This document shows, piece by piece, positions 13,501 through 28,500 of a DNA stretch of 64,000 nt (position 1 is the first letter of the stretch; each line of letters opens with the position of its first letter). The stretch lies in NCBI RefSeq assembly GCF_964340395.1, contig NC_135550.1, forward strand, positions 33,110,176 to 33,174,175. The letters are read 5' to 3'. Below the pieces are notes generated by a model. That model had not been told where the DNA came from and did no database searches. It saw only the letters and a program-made list of their open reading frames with translations. This stretch comes from Glandiceps talaboti (Eukaryota; Hemichordata; Enteropneusta; Spengelidae). Position numbers and translations under genes: made by a program.

Positions 13501-16500
13501 TAAGATATCTTTATGCCAGGTTTGGTTGAAATCAGTTGGTGCATGCCAGAGATATGAGGGTGAATGCACTCATGCACACAGAGACAGACAGACAGATGGA
13601 ACCCAATGTATAAGTCTCCTCTGGGCGGTGCCCGTTGGGGACTGAAAAGTATTGAGATAGACTGGTGATTATACACAGATTCTGACCACATATATCACTG
13701 GACTTGTTCTTCTTTACAAACCTTGTTATACAGTATAAAATGCGAGAGAAATGATGACTTACTGTATTTTTGGAGGGCTTGGTGTAGTACTGGTGACTTG
13801 TTCTTCTTCTTGTCTTTGTTGAAGGACTACAAAGTCTCTCTTGACATTCTTCAGTTCTTCATTTAGTTTCTGATTTCTACTCACAGATTCTTTTAGCCTG
13901 AAATCAAAGTTCAAACAAGAATTCAGAGAAAAAACACAAACTGGAAAATTTGAAATACAAATACTCATACTTTGTTGCACAAAGTGTATTTGTCTGTGTA
14001 TTTAGTAGGTCTGCAATATACAGCGCCCTCTACTGACAACACAATCTTCTGTATGTTGTCCATTTAAATTCTCAATAGAAAAAAGTCATCACTTTTGTAT
14101 GTATCATGATAGTAAGTAACTTGATAGAAGTTTTTATACACTTTCAGCCATCTTTGACTCATCCACTGTATTCAAACCAAGCTAATATTATTTGTATTCA
14201 TCCAAAATTACCTGAACATTATTTACAATTACAATAATTGTACTGATACCAATAATATATACAAGTATCTGTATCGCTTTCGTCAGTCACCTATATTTGT
14301 TACCTTGATTCAAGGGCTACTATCTTCTCCTCTTTCAATTCTAAGCTCTTCTTCAAAGCATCTTCCATCCTATTTTCTAAGGCCTTATAGCGACTGCAAA
14401 ACATCACAAAAATTAAGAATTAAATTTTCTTGATCACCATTATTCAAGGACATTGAAAGTAACATAGATATCAATCACTTCTATGAAAATAAGTCCACAT
14501 ATTATTGGCAAAACAGACTAGTATAAATTAAATGCTAAAAAAATGAATAAATTTGAAAGCTAGTCTTCAATATTTGCATACAAATTATTCACAGTGCATT
14601 GCTCACATATTCTTGCCACACACCTCTTCCAGAAGGTCTATGACAAAACATATTTGACATTTCAAAGACACTTTTGTGCATTGGGTATCTCATTTGGTCT
14701 TGTTCTAATTTTACAATATAAATCAAGATAATTGCAATGATACTACAAAGATAGTAAAGCAACTGTAAGTTTGGATTGATGTTCTTTTCATTTATTTTTC
14801 TGAGTTGATATATATACAGCCTGGTATACTCACTCTTCATCTTCTGTCAGTTCTTGGTGCAAGATCTTTTCCTTGTTGAGGCCAATCTTGTGAAGTTCTG
14901 TTGATAACTTTTCCAGTTCATTACTGAGCTGCTGAGTTTTAATCTTTTCACTGACCAATTCCTACATAAAGCAAGACATGCACATATTTGTATTCAATGA
15001 ACTCAATTGAACATGTTTTACTGTGTAGCCTTGTACAAGGGGTAGGAATAGACATTGGTTTTTATAATGCAATCCCTTCAATTGCAGTAAACTCTGTTGA
15101 GACCTGGGGATTACACAGCAGTTTTTCCGATTGGTTTAGAATGTATTGCTTGAAAAGACTGAAGAGAAAAGTGCTTGTAATATCCATGATAAATCCTAGC
15201 CTTAGGTCTCCCTTTGAAATGTCACTCTGTACTCTAGGGTATTTGGGTCATGGTATCAGTATACATAGTACACAGATTAAAACTTCCTTACCTCTCTTAG
15301 AGTCATCAGAGTCTTTTTATCTACAGTAGCTTGCTGCATCAAATCTCTATTATCTGTTTCAATCTCCTTCAGTTTTTCATTAGAGTCCTGGTTCTTTTCC
15401 AGTGACTTTTTAAGTCGTTTCAGTTCTCTTTCCAGATTTGCAATTTTGCCATTGGCATCATCAATGGTGGTGTCTTTGACTTCCATTGACTGTCGGAAAC
15501 GTTTGTTTTCCTTTTCCACTTGTTTCAAGTCCTTTTCTAAATTGGCATAGTCTGCTTCCAAGTCTTTGTTATCCCTCTGCAGCTCTTCAATTTTCTTAGA
15601 CATTGTTTTCAGATTCTCAATCTCCTTTTGCAGTTTGTTATTTTCACTCTCCAGTTCCTGGATGTCACGTTCAAGTGTGTTGGCTTTTCGGTTGGCAAGC
15701 TCCAAGGTTTTTGAAAGTCGTTGGTTTTCATTTTCCAATTCCATGTTATCAACTTCCATTTGTGTGTACTTCTCTTGATTTGCCTGGAATGCTTGAAGTG
15801 ATTTCTGTAATTGTCTGTTCTGCCTGTCTAGATCATCTTTCTCTTGTTCAATTTGGCTTAACTTGGCGCTATGAGACTTCAACGTCTCCAAACCTCTCTG
15901 TAATTTTTGCACTTCTGCTTGCAAAGTGATATTCTCACTCTGCACTTCCTCTACCTTAGCACGGTTCATTTTCATACTTTCCACTGATTTCTCTAATTTT
16001 CGCTTCTCCACATCCAAATCAGAATTTTCTTGTTCCAGGGACTCTACCTTTTCACATGTTAATAGCAAAGTAGCATTATTTTTCTGATGTTTCTCTATCT
16101 CTTCCTGTAACTCAGCATTCTTCTTTTCAAGTTCTTCAAATTTTTCTCCCTTTTCTTTGAGTCTGTCAAAACTCTTTGACAATTGCCTATGTTCATATTC
16201 CAAGTTTGACAGTTTGTTGGTTGCTTCTCTGGATGTTTCATGTAATTTCTTATTTTCTTTCTGGATTTCTTGTGTCCTTTGATCAGCGTTCTTTTGATTC
16301 CTTTCTCTAAGGATTTCAATAGTTTGTGAGAGTTGTTCAGTTTCAGCTTCATACTCCTTCCGCTGTCTCTCCACTGATTTGGAGAGAGAATCCACAGATA
16401 ACTGCAGCTGAGCTTTGTCTCGTCTCAGTTCATTATATTTTTGTTCAAGATCCACAAAACTCTTGGTGTCCTTGGTACAAGCTGCCTGCAGCTTTTCAAT

Positions 16501-19500
16501 TTTCTTGCTCAATCTCTGGTTTTCTTTCTCTAAATCCAGTATTTTGGCATTATTTTCCATGATGGTAGTTTCACGAAGAGTTTCCAATTCATGTTGTAAT
16601 CTCTGATTTTCTCTTTCTAACCGCAATAGCTGTGTCGATGCAGCATCTGAGTACTCTGCTGATAAGGAATGTCCCACTATTATGAAAAGAAGGAACAAAT
16701 AAAAATTGTGAATTATAGGTTAATAGTTTGTGAAAAGGTGTATGTTCAAATGTACATCAATACATAGTTAGACTAGAACTATGTTAAAAGGTGTATGTTC
16801 AATAGTATATCAATACATAGACTAAAATTATCAAGTCACAAGCAGCATTTTAAACTATAAAACTTGACCATTATTCAAGTTTTCAACTGGATTACTTCCA
16901 CCATACATTTTCACCAATACATAACAATTTCTTTCTCATAAATCAAATCTTATGCATGGCTAGGCAGTAATATTCTATTTCAGGTACCAATAATTATCAA
17001 CATCATTTGTTCAGTTTTATAGAACTTGCTTACTTTCTAAAAGTGATGAGAAAGAGTAAGTCTGACTTACTTGGCGATGTGAGTTTCTTGACTATATCCA
17101 GCTCCTTGGCAAGGCTGGCAGAGTCATTCATACTTTCTTTACTTTCAACTCTCAGATAGGCATTTTCATCCATCAATTCCCTGATCCGTTCACGGTCACC
17201 TTCTCGTTCCTGAAATGTATACATGCACACAATGAATCTATCAAAGTTATACTTTTACAGCTGATAACTGCTCAGAGAACTAAATTCTACAGAAAATTGG
17301 CACCACATTACATTATGATATCTGTACATGTCAGCATGCATTTTTTTCCTTTCACAAAATACTCAAACCAAAGTTGGGGTTGTCAAATCCATGCCAGAGG
17401 AAAACCAGATATACATGGCAAAGAAGAAAGGTACAAAATATACAGGCAATCTATTAAGTTGAAAAATGAATGTGTTGATGATCATGAAACATAATGTCAC
17501 CATACAGCCAACAACACAGCTGCACTATCATTTCCAATTTGGCATGCCATAAGCTATTAATTATAAAATTACGTTTTTCATCACTATTGCAATTAATTTG
17601 TTTAATGAGAATTTTTAATCAATGCAACATAGCTTTCCCTCAATCCCAGTCCTCAAACCCAATATCAAATCTGTTGTAACTTTCTAAGTTTAACTTGCTG
17701 TCAGAAAATGTGATTTCCCATTCATCATGCCATATTTAATTTTAATTTAAATGAAAGTGCAGCCCCCATCCATCAACCAGAACTAGTTCTTCTTTCATTC
17801 AGATATCTTGTTCAAACACACACATACATCATGTACATATTGACTAGTGAAGCAAACATGATGAACAAATTTTGGACAAACAATGGAAAAAAACACATCA
17901 TCTCAAGTGTTAACATGACAGTGACAAAGTAAGACAGGATGTGAGCCATGAATCATAGACTACCATACCAAGAGATCTTACCCTTTGGAACGCAGCGACG
18001 GCTGTCTCTGGGTCCCATTTACCTTGTCCTTTGTGCTTTACTAAGTATAATGACTGACAAAAAGGATGACAGAAAGCGTTGAAGGTTTAGACAAAGTGGA
18101 TGCATTGTTAATGGCAAGGAAACAGTTAAGAGTGGTTAATACATATTAAATGCAACAATTCCAACAAGGATCAAGTTGGGTCAAAGGTCAAATATGAAAT
18201 GATGACTTAGAGAAAGCGATCAATGAAAAAGAGACAGCGAATTACATAATGTCTATATAGTGTAGAATGATGATTTTTATATTAAGTGACACTTCAAATT
18301 ACCCATACCTCTTCTAATTCTGATATCTGCTGCTTAAACCTCAGTCCATCAGCTTCCAATTGTACCATCCTTTCCACCTTCCGATGTGAAGCATCTAGCT
18401 GTTCTTCCAACAGAGCTTTGGTGTCATGGAGCAGTTGGTTGTCTTCTCTTAGTTCCTAGTATGGTGAAAAATAGCAAGATTAATTCCAGAATAACTTTTG
18501 TGCTATGACAACAATTATAGTACAGAAAACAGCTGACTGGTGCACTCCTTTTTTCACATTCTACTTGTCAATTTCAATTCTTCTGCAATGAACAGAGTTT
18601 TGTAATTGCATCTTTTGGTGTTGGGCTTAACAGTCAGAAATTTAGCTGTGAAATGCACATGACATGAAAAAAGACTCCAAATCTACAGATTTGTTGTGGT
18701 GTCCAAGTTGTCATTACCTCCATTCTCTTCTTGATGTATTCCATTTCATTGAGTTTCTCTCTGTACCTCTGGATTTCTCCTTCATATTTATCCACCTTGC
18801 TGGCCTTTTCTTTCAATACATCTAATTCATCTCTGTAGGCTCTGGCTGCCCTTGCATCCTGGGTAAGGTCAAGATTCTGCAAAAACAAGTAAATCTGTTA
18901 GTTTGATACACAATATCCAACAATTTAGTACATAGTACTCAATATCATTATTTCATTCACGTTTCTCATCCTGTCTGGAGAGACACTGATGAGGAATTAT
19001 TCCTTGAGTACATTAAACAAGGAAGTAGGCTGACAAATATTAAATACTATCGGATGAAAGAACAGATGTTCCTTCTGTTTGTTCCCTGAGACTTTTAATC
19101 TATCGTCTATTTTAGGCGAGGGATTTCTGAAAGAAAGTTGCTCTGAGTGATAAGCATGAAAATACATACAGAAGTGAATTGAGTCATGAAGCTGTTATCT
19201 TGTCTTCACTCTGCTATATATTCTCCCTTCCAAACACAGTATCTACAAAGCACACCAAATAGAAACACAATACTATACCTCCTGTTTCAGCTTCTGAATA
19301 AGTAAGTTACACTGTTCCAACTCTTCTTTGGTTTCCATGGATTGTTCATTCTTTTCTTCTAATTCTTGCCTCATTCTTCTCAACTTTGCCTTGGTGTCTG
19401 CTAATTCCACACTAATGTGGTGTTGTTTGTCTTTGTCAGGTGTTGCTGGTGGTGAGATAGGTAGTCTATTGATGTCTACCTGGGAGTGCAAGTACTCTTT

Positions 19501-22500
19501 TTCCTGACTAAGTTCTGTGATGACCTGAAGTTATAAATCAACATTTACATTTCAGACACAAATATGACAGGAAAGAATTGTAGTCAAGCAGTATACAACT
19601 GAATACAAGGACATACTGCTGATAGCAAAAAATAAAAACTATAACTAGATGATTTTCTCTTTGTATTTTATAGATGATTTCATTATAATCTTATTAAAAT
19701 GACCAATCCCAACACATCATGAATCAAAAGGTTTTGTAACAAATGATGACGTCACAAGATTGGTCCACATTAATATCAATATAAGAGGATTGACAGAAAA
19801 CACCTACAATATGAGAACAATATCACCACAATGGTACACACATTCTAAAATTAAATTTTGATTAACAGTTTTTGGATGTTATCAAACACATCATTAATCA
19901 TACTTTCACTTGTACCATTTAAAGTTTAGATGTGATGTACATACATATATCTGATTAAATAATCTGATTCATAGGAAGGCTGTACACCAGACAACTCTTA
20001 GCATTTTAAAGAGACTTCTAGTCCCTGGAGATTCCTGGATGGCTTTTATACAACACCTGACTAGCATACTCAAAAGGTATCATTCAAGTAAACAGATTGG
20101 TGCAATTTGAGGTGAATGACTATGAGACCGCAGGGAGTAATTTGTGTGTTGCAGAGAACAAATAAGACTTAGTAGAAATAGTCATGTAATGATTCATATC
20201 TAGGTGACAATTTACTTCTTGAATAAATGAAATTCTTCTATTTTCTAGATAAAATATTGCATTCAAATATATTACTATGTGCAGATATCTGGTTGAGTGT
20301 TTTTGTTAAGATTACCGAGATCTCATCAAATATTTGATCAACGTTAACATATTCAAGCTGTTTATCAATTACCAAGGTGTGATATTGAAATTGGAACATT
20401 TGACTGCAAACTCTACATCAAACTGTCAATTTACCTTTGCAAGATAACTACAGACATCTACATATTGTTGTTGCTATCTTAAAAATAATTTTGAAATATT
20501 GAATCAATGTTTTAATTACTGAAGATTGATGTTGAAATTGGAACAATTTGATGGGCCTCTCTTTATTGAAATGTCATCTCATGTTTATAAGATAATTCTA
20601 CCCACCTACATATTAATGGTGCTATGTTACCAACACATTCCTAACATACCCTAATTTCAGCCACCTCCTACATTTATAGAATCAAGCACTAGGTACATAC
20701 TGTTACAGTTTTCAATCATTTACTAATCAAATTACACTACGGTCACACATCACAATGCATCACACATATTATTATTCATGCCTTTCTTCCAATGGTTTGT
20801 ATGACATAAAAAGTCAAATATTACATTTCATATATTAAACAGCTGCCATGCATTACTCTTTTGTAGTTTAATTAATCTGATCAAATTTACTGTGTTCAAC
20901 TCAAATGTCTGGTAAGGTGGTATTGTGAAACACCTTATTTTCAAGGACTTCTTTTACACTGAAAATTTGTCTACCACTTTCAACTGGATTTAATTACAAG
21001 GCGTACAAAATAAATCTGAGAATTTTGGCTGCCAAGTGATTTGACTTGGATCTCATTTGAGATAAAATAAAAACGAAGAAAAAAAGTACTATGACATATT
21101 TGTATTCTGTGCAACCATAGACAGGTAACTAGAGGACTATCAGTGAATTTGTATATGGGTATTAGATGGGACTTGAATTTGATGTATTCTCCCTCACATC
21201 ATGATGTTGGCGTCAGTTTTAATTGACTTTATTCATCCATTTACCTGTACACTCATGTCATGTCACGTCATCTCCCTCTCCCTCTCCCTCTCTCTTCGAC
21301 TAGTCAGATTTAATTGACTTTATTCATCCCTTAACCTCTGCATAGTCATATCTCACTTTGGCAACTCAGTTTTAATTGACTTTATTCATCCCTTTACCTC
21401 TGCATAGTCATATCTCTTCGACTAGTCAGATTTAATTGACTTTATTCATCCCTTTACCTCTGCATAGTCATATCTCACTTTGGCAACTCAGTTTTAATTG
21501 ACTTTATTCATCCCTTTACCTCTGCAGTCATCTCAGTTTTAATTGACTTTATTCATCCCTTTACCTCTGCATAGTCATATCTCTTTGACTACTCTGATTT
21601 AATTGACTTTATTCATCCCTTTACCTCTGCATAGTCATATCTCTTTGACTACTCTGATTTAATTGACTTTATTCATCCCTTTACCTCTCCATAGTCATAT
21701 CTCACTTTGACTACTCTGATTTACTTGACTTTATTCATCCCTTTACCTCTGCATAGTCATCTCTCTCTTTGACTACTCTCTTGAGATGTTCAAACATATT
21801 CCTTGCCAGTGCATCCAACTGTTCAGCTGGGATCTCTGTTAGTTCACTCCATTGCATACAGAATACATTACCAGTATTATCTGTTATCTGTGGGGAAAAA
21901 CGAAACATCATCAATCATGTCAATATGACAGTTAAGGGTGACACACACAAAGTTGAAGTGCCAGGACTGCTGACACACATACATACACACTGTCAGTGTC
22001 AGTACTAATTGCCTATATTGTTTACAACTCAATGACACGCCCTATATATTTGTATGGCTGACATGCAAGTGAAATGGTGCCACCTTGAACTGTTAACATA
22101 GTCTGAACTTAATATACATTTGTAATACCTTGTAAATTATTTATCATTTGATCTAGGAATATAACCACCTACCATTATCACAGACAAACGGCCTGAACAT
22201 AATTAGTTGTTGAGATAGAGATACAACTATTTGTGTTTAAAAATAACCTGACTCTTCCCTATAATTCAATTGCACCTATTCCTCCTATACTTACTGTCTA
22301 TATAACCTTTACATTATAAAATTCAATACATGCATTATATCTATTTTGTAAATAAAGTATTAAACAAAACAATAAAATGCCATCCATGGTAACACAAATG
22401 TGAATGTACACTCCTTTCAACATTATTATAAACATTACTTGATATTTTGTCATATTCATGACAGGGATATACACAATACATGATCTTTTAAAAAAACCTC

Positions 22501-25500
22501 ATTTCATCCCATATGTTATATTCCTAAACTGATTCGTGACTAAACTATTAAAACCACAGAAATCATAGATTAATGACTAAACTATTAAAACCACAGAAAT
22601 CATAAAGCAATAAAAAATAACCATTAAAAAGCTGACATCATGTAAATCACTTTATTTTTAGCAATCACATTCAGACTCCTGTGACAATTGTGTCAAATTC
22701 CTTTTAGAGTCCCTATTTTTGGTTGAAAATTTTAACCAGAAAAGAAATCCCAAAATTATAAAACAAACAAAACAAAATACATAGTTTATGATATAAATTA
22801 AGGATTGCAATATATAAAATTTGCCTTATTTTTTAAAAACAGGTTTTGTGTTTGATATACTAATCATAATTGAAGGCTAATGTAATGATCCTTCAATGCT
22901 TTGCTTTTCACACTACTTTGATTGACAACAAGAAACCTCGCTATTACCATGGAAACAGAGAAAATTGAAGCATTAAAAGAAAGAGGTCAACTCCAGGGAC
23001 AACACATCAGTAGCACTATTAATCAAAGTGGTATTAGTATGCACTATAGGTTTGCATAACCCTAAGCTAGGTTGTAAAGGTGAAAAACAAAAAGATGACA
23101 AGATGACATATTGTCTGAATCCTTGTATTAAACTAGCACTGTAGCAGGTTAACCAATAGTAAAATCACCTTTGTGATCCCCTTTTCTAATCTCCCCTTCC
23201 TTCCCTTGGGTAGCCACGTAGAATAATTTGAAAACCAACCAATCTGACATGCTTGATCACAAAATGACAATGGACTCTCAATCTTCCGTTTTAATTCAAA
23301 ATCAATTCTTTTCCTTCACATTTGTAGATCACTTGTGGGAAATTGATCATGGATAAGCAAAACCTCAGTGATAAAATTATATTACATTGAATTTCTCCAG
23401 GGCACATTGGGCTGATGTGCAAGTTTTGTTGGAACAATGACACAGTCAATGATTTCATAGCTTCTGTTGAGCTTTTCTAAGAAGGTAGAATTATGCTAAA
23501 GAAATTGGAGATGGAAAATGACTCCTTTCCCTTCTTGAAATCATTATAGTAAAAGGTGGAGTAAGAGTGGTGAAGATTTAATGAGAATTCTTTTCAAAAT
23601 GTAACTACAAATAAATAAATAGACTTTGGAAGTGAAGACTGCAAGGTATTTGCAATACACACTTAGATATAGACTGTAAGAAACTTTGTGTTGCTCAGCC
23701 CTATCAGACTTCTAAACCCTTGTAAGATACACTGTGTTGCTCAGCCCTATCAGACTTCTAAACCCTTGTAAGATACACTGTGTTGCTCAGCCCTATCAGA
23801 CTTCTCAACCCTTGTAAGATACATCATGTTGCTCAGCTCTATCAGATTTCTACACCATTGTAAGAAATGTCACATTGCTCAGCCCTATTAGGCTTCTTAC
23901 CTGAGTGGTAGCTGACACTGTGACATGGATGTGTCATATCTTATAGACCATTAGATATAGTTTATAAAGGAAAGGTATTTATTTCTAGATGTTCGTATTC
24001 AATTCACCTTTGACAGAATATATCTTGTGTAGTTGGATATCACAACTTACTAAATATAAACTGTTAGCAAGTCAAAGGATTTGTTTTTGAAGCACAGCTC
24101 ACTTGACAACCTCAGTCTTGAGTATACCCTTATCATTTTTGTTGACCTTGACAACCAAGCATGCTACAATTGCTATGCAATATCATGGTCTTTACTCAGA
24201 AACAATGCTGATTGATTGCTATTCTGCTGAGTAAACTTTGAACAATGGGTAAAAATATTTATATTTTGAAATGAAAGGTCTGACTTTGTGTGGGACATAC
24301 ACATTGCTTTGCCAAGTGTTATCTAATATTTATTCTCAGTACCACAGCAGAGACAGCTTCAGGATATTTGGCTTATTCAAAGTCCAAAGGATCAACTTAA
24401 ATCTTTTCCACACATACATGGAGTATCTACTACGAACTACTGTCTCCTTCATACATGACATACAGCATGTATTTCATCATTCAAGAATGGATTGGTACTT
24501 CAATCCTCATTTAGCAGTTTCTCATTCTTGCTATCCATGAGATATGCAGCGTTTTATAACTTATTACTTTAAGGGCAGTAGTGGACAAACAAATAGTCTG
24601 AAGGCCAGCTGGCATATTAATTATGTTTTGACCCTGTTTGTGGGCTGGTAGTACATGTTATGAACAAAGCAATACTGCTATACCCCTTACAAACAATTTA
24701 GGTGTGTTCTGACAAAATCAATGGGAACTGCTATGAGCTGTAGGCCTTACAATAGTAACCGTACAGAAAAACACACATGAAAGCCTTTCTTGTTTCATTG
24801 CAACAACCTTTGACAAGGCACACTGACCTCTGCCTTCATGTGTATCTGAACAAAAGAACTCATTGAATGGCAGTGGATGAGACGCCCATAAAGTTTACAA
24901 GGTTCTGATGTATTGTATAAAAAGGAAATGACAGTAACTATACTTTCACTAACTTATGGGAAAGGAAAATATATTGAATCAATGTCTCAAAAGTCAGACA
25001 GTGGCCATTTCATATATTCATAATTCTAGAAAGCACTTTCATTTAAACACATATCTTCACAACTCAATGGTATTTAATTAAGGACATGTACACCACACAC
25101 TGAAACAGTAAACTGTAGTAGTTTTCATATTCAACTGTTTACAGAGGGAGGGGGTGAGGGGTGAAAATGAGGTGGGATCAACTGAGTAGTCTATTTGTCA
25201 TTTATCTTTTAATACACTGCAGAAATAATGATACATGTAAATATTCACAGAATAACTAAATTCATTAATTTTCCCCAAGACATTGCCATAATATACAACT
25301 GTTGTCTAGCCATGATGACTCCAGCAGTCATCAATTACCCTGAGGGATTCAGAATCAGGAATAAAATATTGCTGTCGGAAGCCTGAATAATGCCTAGCAA
25401 TGTGACATATGACTGTCAGCTACACATGAATGGGATTGAATGGTCTCTTTCTCACTAAGTCTGAATTGGAGATTATGATTATGACTATCAGCTACACATA

Positions 25501-28500
25501 AAATGGGGTGGGATACTCTATCTCACTAAGTCTGAATTGGAGATTATGATTATGACTATCGCCTACACATAAAATGGGGTGGGATACTCTATCTCACTAA
25601 GTCTGAATTGGAGATTATGATTATGACTATCAGCTACACATAAAATGGGGTGGGATACTCTTTCTCACTAAGTCTGAATTGGAGATTATGATTATGACTA
25701 TCGCCTACACATAAAATGGGGTGGGATACTCTTTCTCACTAAGTCTGAATTGGAGATTATGATTATGACTATCAGCTACACATAAAATGGGGTGGGATAC
25801 TCTTTCTCACTAAGTCTGAATTGGAGATTATGATTATGACTATCAGCTACACATAAAATGGGGTGGGATACTCTATCTCACTAAGTCTGAATTGGAGATT
25901 ATGATTATGACTATCAGCTACACATAAAATGGGGTGGGATGCTCTCTCTCACTAAGTCTGAATTGGAGATTATGATTATGACTATCAGCTACACATAAAA
26001 TGGGGTGGGATACTCTATCTCACTAAGTCTGAATTGGAGATTATGATTATGACTATCAGCTACACATAAAATGGGGTGGGATACTCTCTCTCACTAAGTC
26101 TGAATTGGAGATTATGATTATGACTATCAGCTACACATAAAATGGGGTGGGATACTCTATCTCACTAAATCTGAATTGGAGATTATGATTATGACTATCA
26201 GCTACACATAAAATGGGGTGGGATACTCTCTCTCACTAAATCTGAATTGGAGATTATGATTATGACTATCAGCTACACATAAAATGGGGTGGGATACTCT
26301 CTCTCACTAAATCTGAATTGGAGATTATGATTATGACTATCAGCTACACATAAAATGGGGTGGGATACTCTTTCTCACTAAGTCTGAATTGGAGATTATG
26401 ATTATGACTATCAGCTACACATAAAATGGGGTGGGATGCTCTCTCTCACTAAATCTGAATTGGAGATTATGATTATGACTGTGATGAGACATACTTCCAA
26501 TATTACCATACCTCTTGAATATGACCAACAATAGCATGTTGAACATCGATGTCCAGCTGTTTAATTTTTTCAATAAATATCTCCTTCCTTTCACACTGTA
26601 CAGCACATCCCAGCATCAGCAATAGTAATTTATGGAGTTCTTGCACACTTTGTTCACTTTCTGGCTCTCGGGAAATCAACAGTATATTTGGTAGACTCAT
26701 CACAATTAGCTGTTGTAGGATATCCTATAATAAATTCATACAAGAAAAATTTCTATTACATCAAATGTTCATTCTATCTCTGAGATTAGCCATTTAAAAT
26801 TTACTCTCAGCAGCTGTGCAGTCATGCAGAAAATTTGCAATAGTGGATGACTCAGACTCTATGCTAAGACTGCAAATGCACACAAATATGAATTTATACA
26901 GGCTGAGTTATTAAGTGACATGTTTCATTAATTTCACTACATCACACACCAGGACATAATGCTCAACTGAACTAAGGTTTACATTGGAGATGTTGTCATC
27001 ATTGGTCTCTGAGGATTTCTTGCTTTTAGAGTTTGAATTTTTGAAAATGTTATTTGATTTTAACCCTTTCACCACCAATTCCCGCTATTGCGGGAACGCT
27101 CTAGGGCGCCCACCAATTCCCGCTATTGCGGGAACGCCAAAGTTCATTCACCTACCTCGCCGTTATGCCGTTTAACGGCAGCTATTGCTGCAAAAATTGC
27201 TGCCATAACTAGTTCCACACATGCGTATTAGCCTTGTTTATCTACACAGCCATTTTGAAAGCATGACAGTGAACGGTATCTCGAGTACGATCCAAATGAC
27301 GAGCGATCGTAATTTTTTGTGCGTTTTTCGCTCACGAAATCGAATTTCAACATGGCGGAAGTAATTAACGGCTCTCATAACATGGCCTACGATATAAATT
27401 ATGTCACTATCTTTGGATATTTCGACAGAATTTGACTTGAAATACATCGTTGAATACAAGTTTTTAGCTATGGGAACACATTGTACTTGTATGTAAGCAT
27501 CAAATTCCCGCTAAGGCCGTGTGAGCTGCCGACGGCAGTTTACGGTTGAATTTTTGAATGTCGTTCAAATTTACGCAATCTTGTGACCGTGCCGACGCCC
27601 ATGCTAACGTTCTGGGGGTAATTTTGGGCTATATAGTGGATTATTTTGGTTTTATTTCTTTTTGTTACGCCTCAATAATGACTTGTATTTGTATTAGCTC
27701 AGTGTGTAGAGGTCAGTGGAGGGAAACTTACTCGTGATATGGGCGATTTTCCGATCGGATTTTTTACGCGAGTTTTTCAATGTAAAATTCAAATTTCAAC
27801 ATCGCTGAGGCAAAATCTGTCTCCCCTAACATCGTTTGCAATGTAAATAAAGGTGCTGTTCGTAGAAATTTCCACTCAATTTTGACTATGAATACGATGT
27901 TTTATACAAGGAGATGGCTGCGTGAACTCGATGCAGTATATGGAAGGATCAGATTATCGCAACGTAACTTCAAAGTCCCGACTGCAGATTTGCTTTTGTG
28001 GGTAAACATGTCGGCGAAAAGCGTCACGATGGCGTCCCGATTCGGACTCGTAAACTACCAACTTGGGGGCATTTTTTACTGATTTTGAGGATAAATTTGG
28101 TGATAATTTTTTGTTGTTCTGTCAAATAATGATATATAATTACACAAACTGATTTTTCAGAAGGTATTGGGGCGACGACTTCAGATATTTTTGTCCCTTT
28201 GATTGCCGGTGTGGGGCTGACTATTGCGTCGTAATTGGATTAGTGAGCCGTTAATTATTTTCGTTCAAATTTATTACGACTAATAATAACATTTTCTGAC
28301 AAATTTTCGCCGATTTTGACCATTTAACCAGTATACAGAAGTTTTGTAGGAACATAAATGTTGGTAATTTGAATTTTGTTTGTAATATAGATATTTTGTT
28401 TATTTGTGATATGTCAATAAATAAACAACCTATGCTTGTTTTATTAATATTTTATTACATTAATCCATATTTCGGTTATGTGTGTGATATTTGAATTTAT

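Noticed and set aside
15566-16606. Several plus-strand frames of 63-108 codons
   Set aside because: Antisense shadows of the large coiled-coil exon 10 of CCDC88.
27882-28082. 66-codon frame inside the transposon (and 27238-27459 on the other strand) as a transposase remnant
   Set aside because: Neither shows the acidic catalytic pattern or zinc-finger end expected of a piggyBac transposase; the element appears non-coding.
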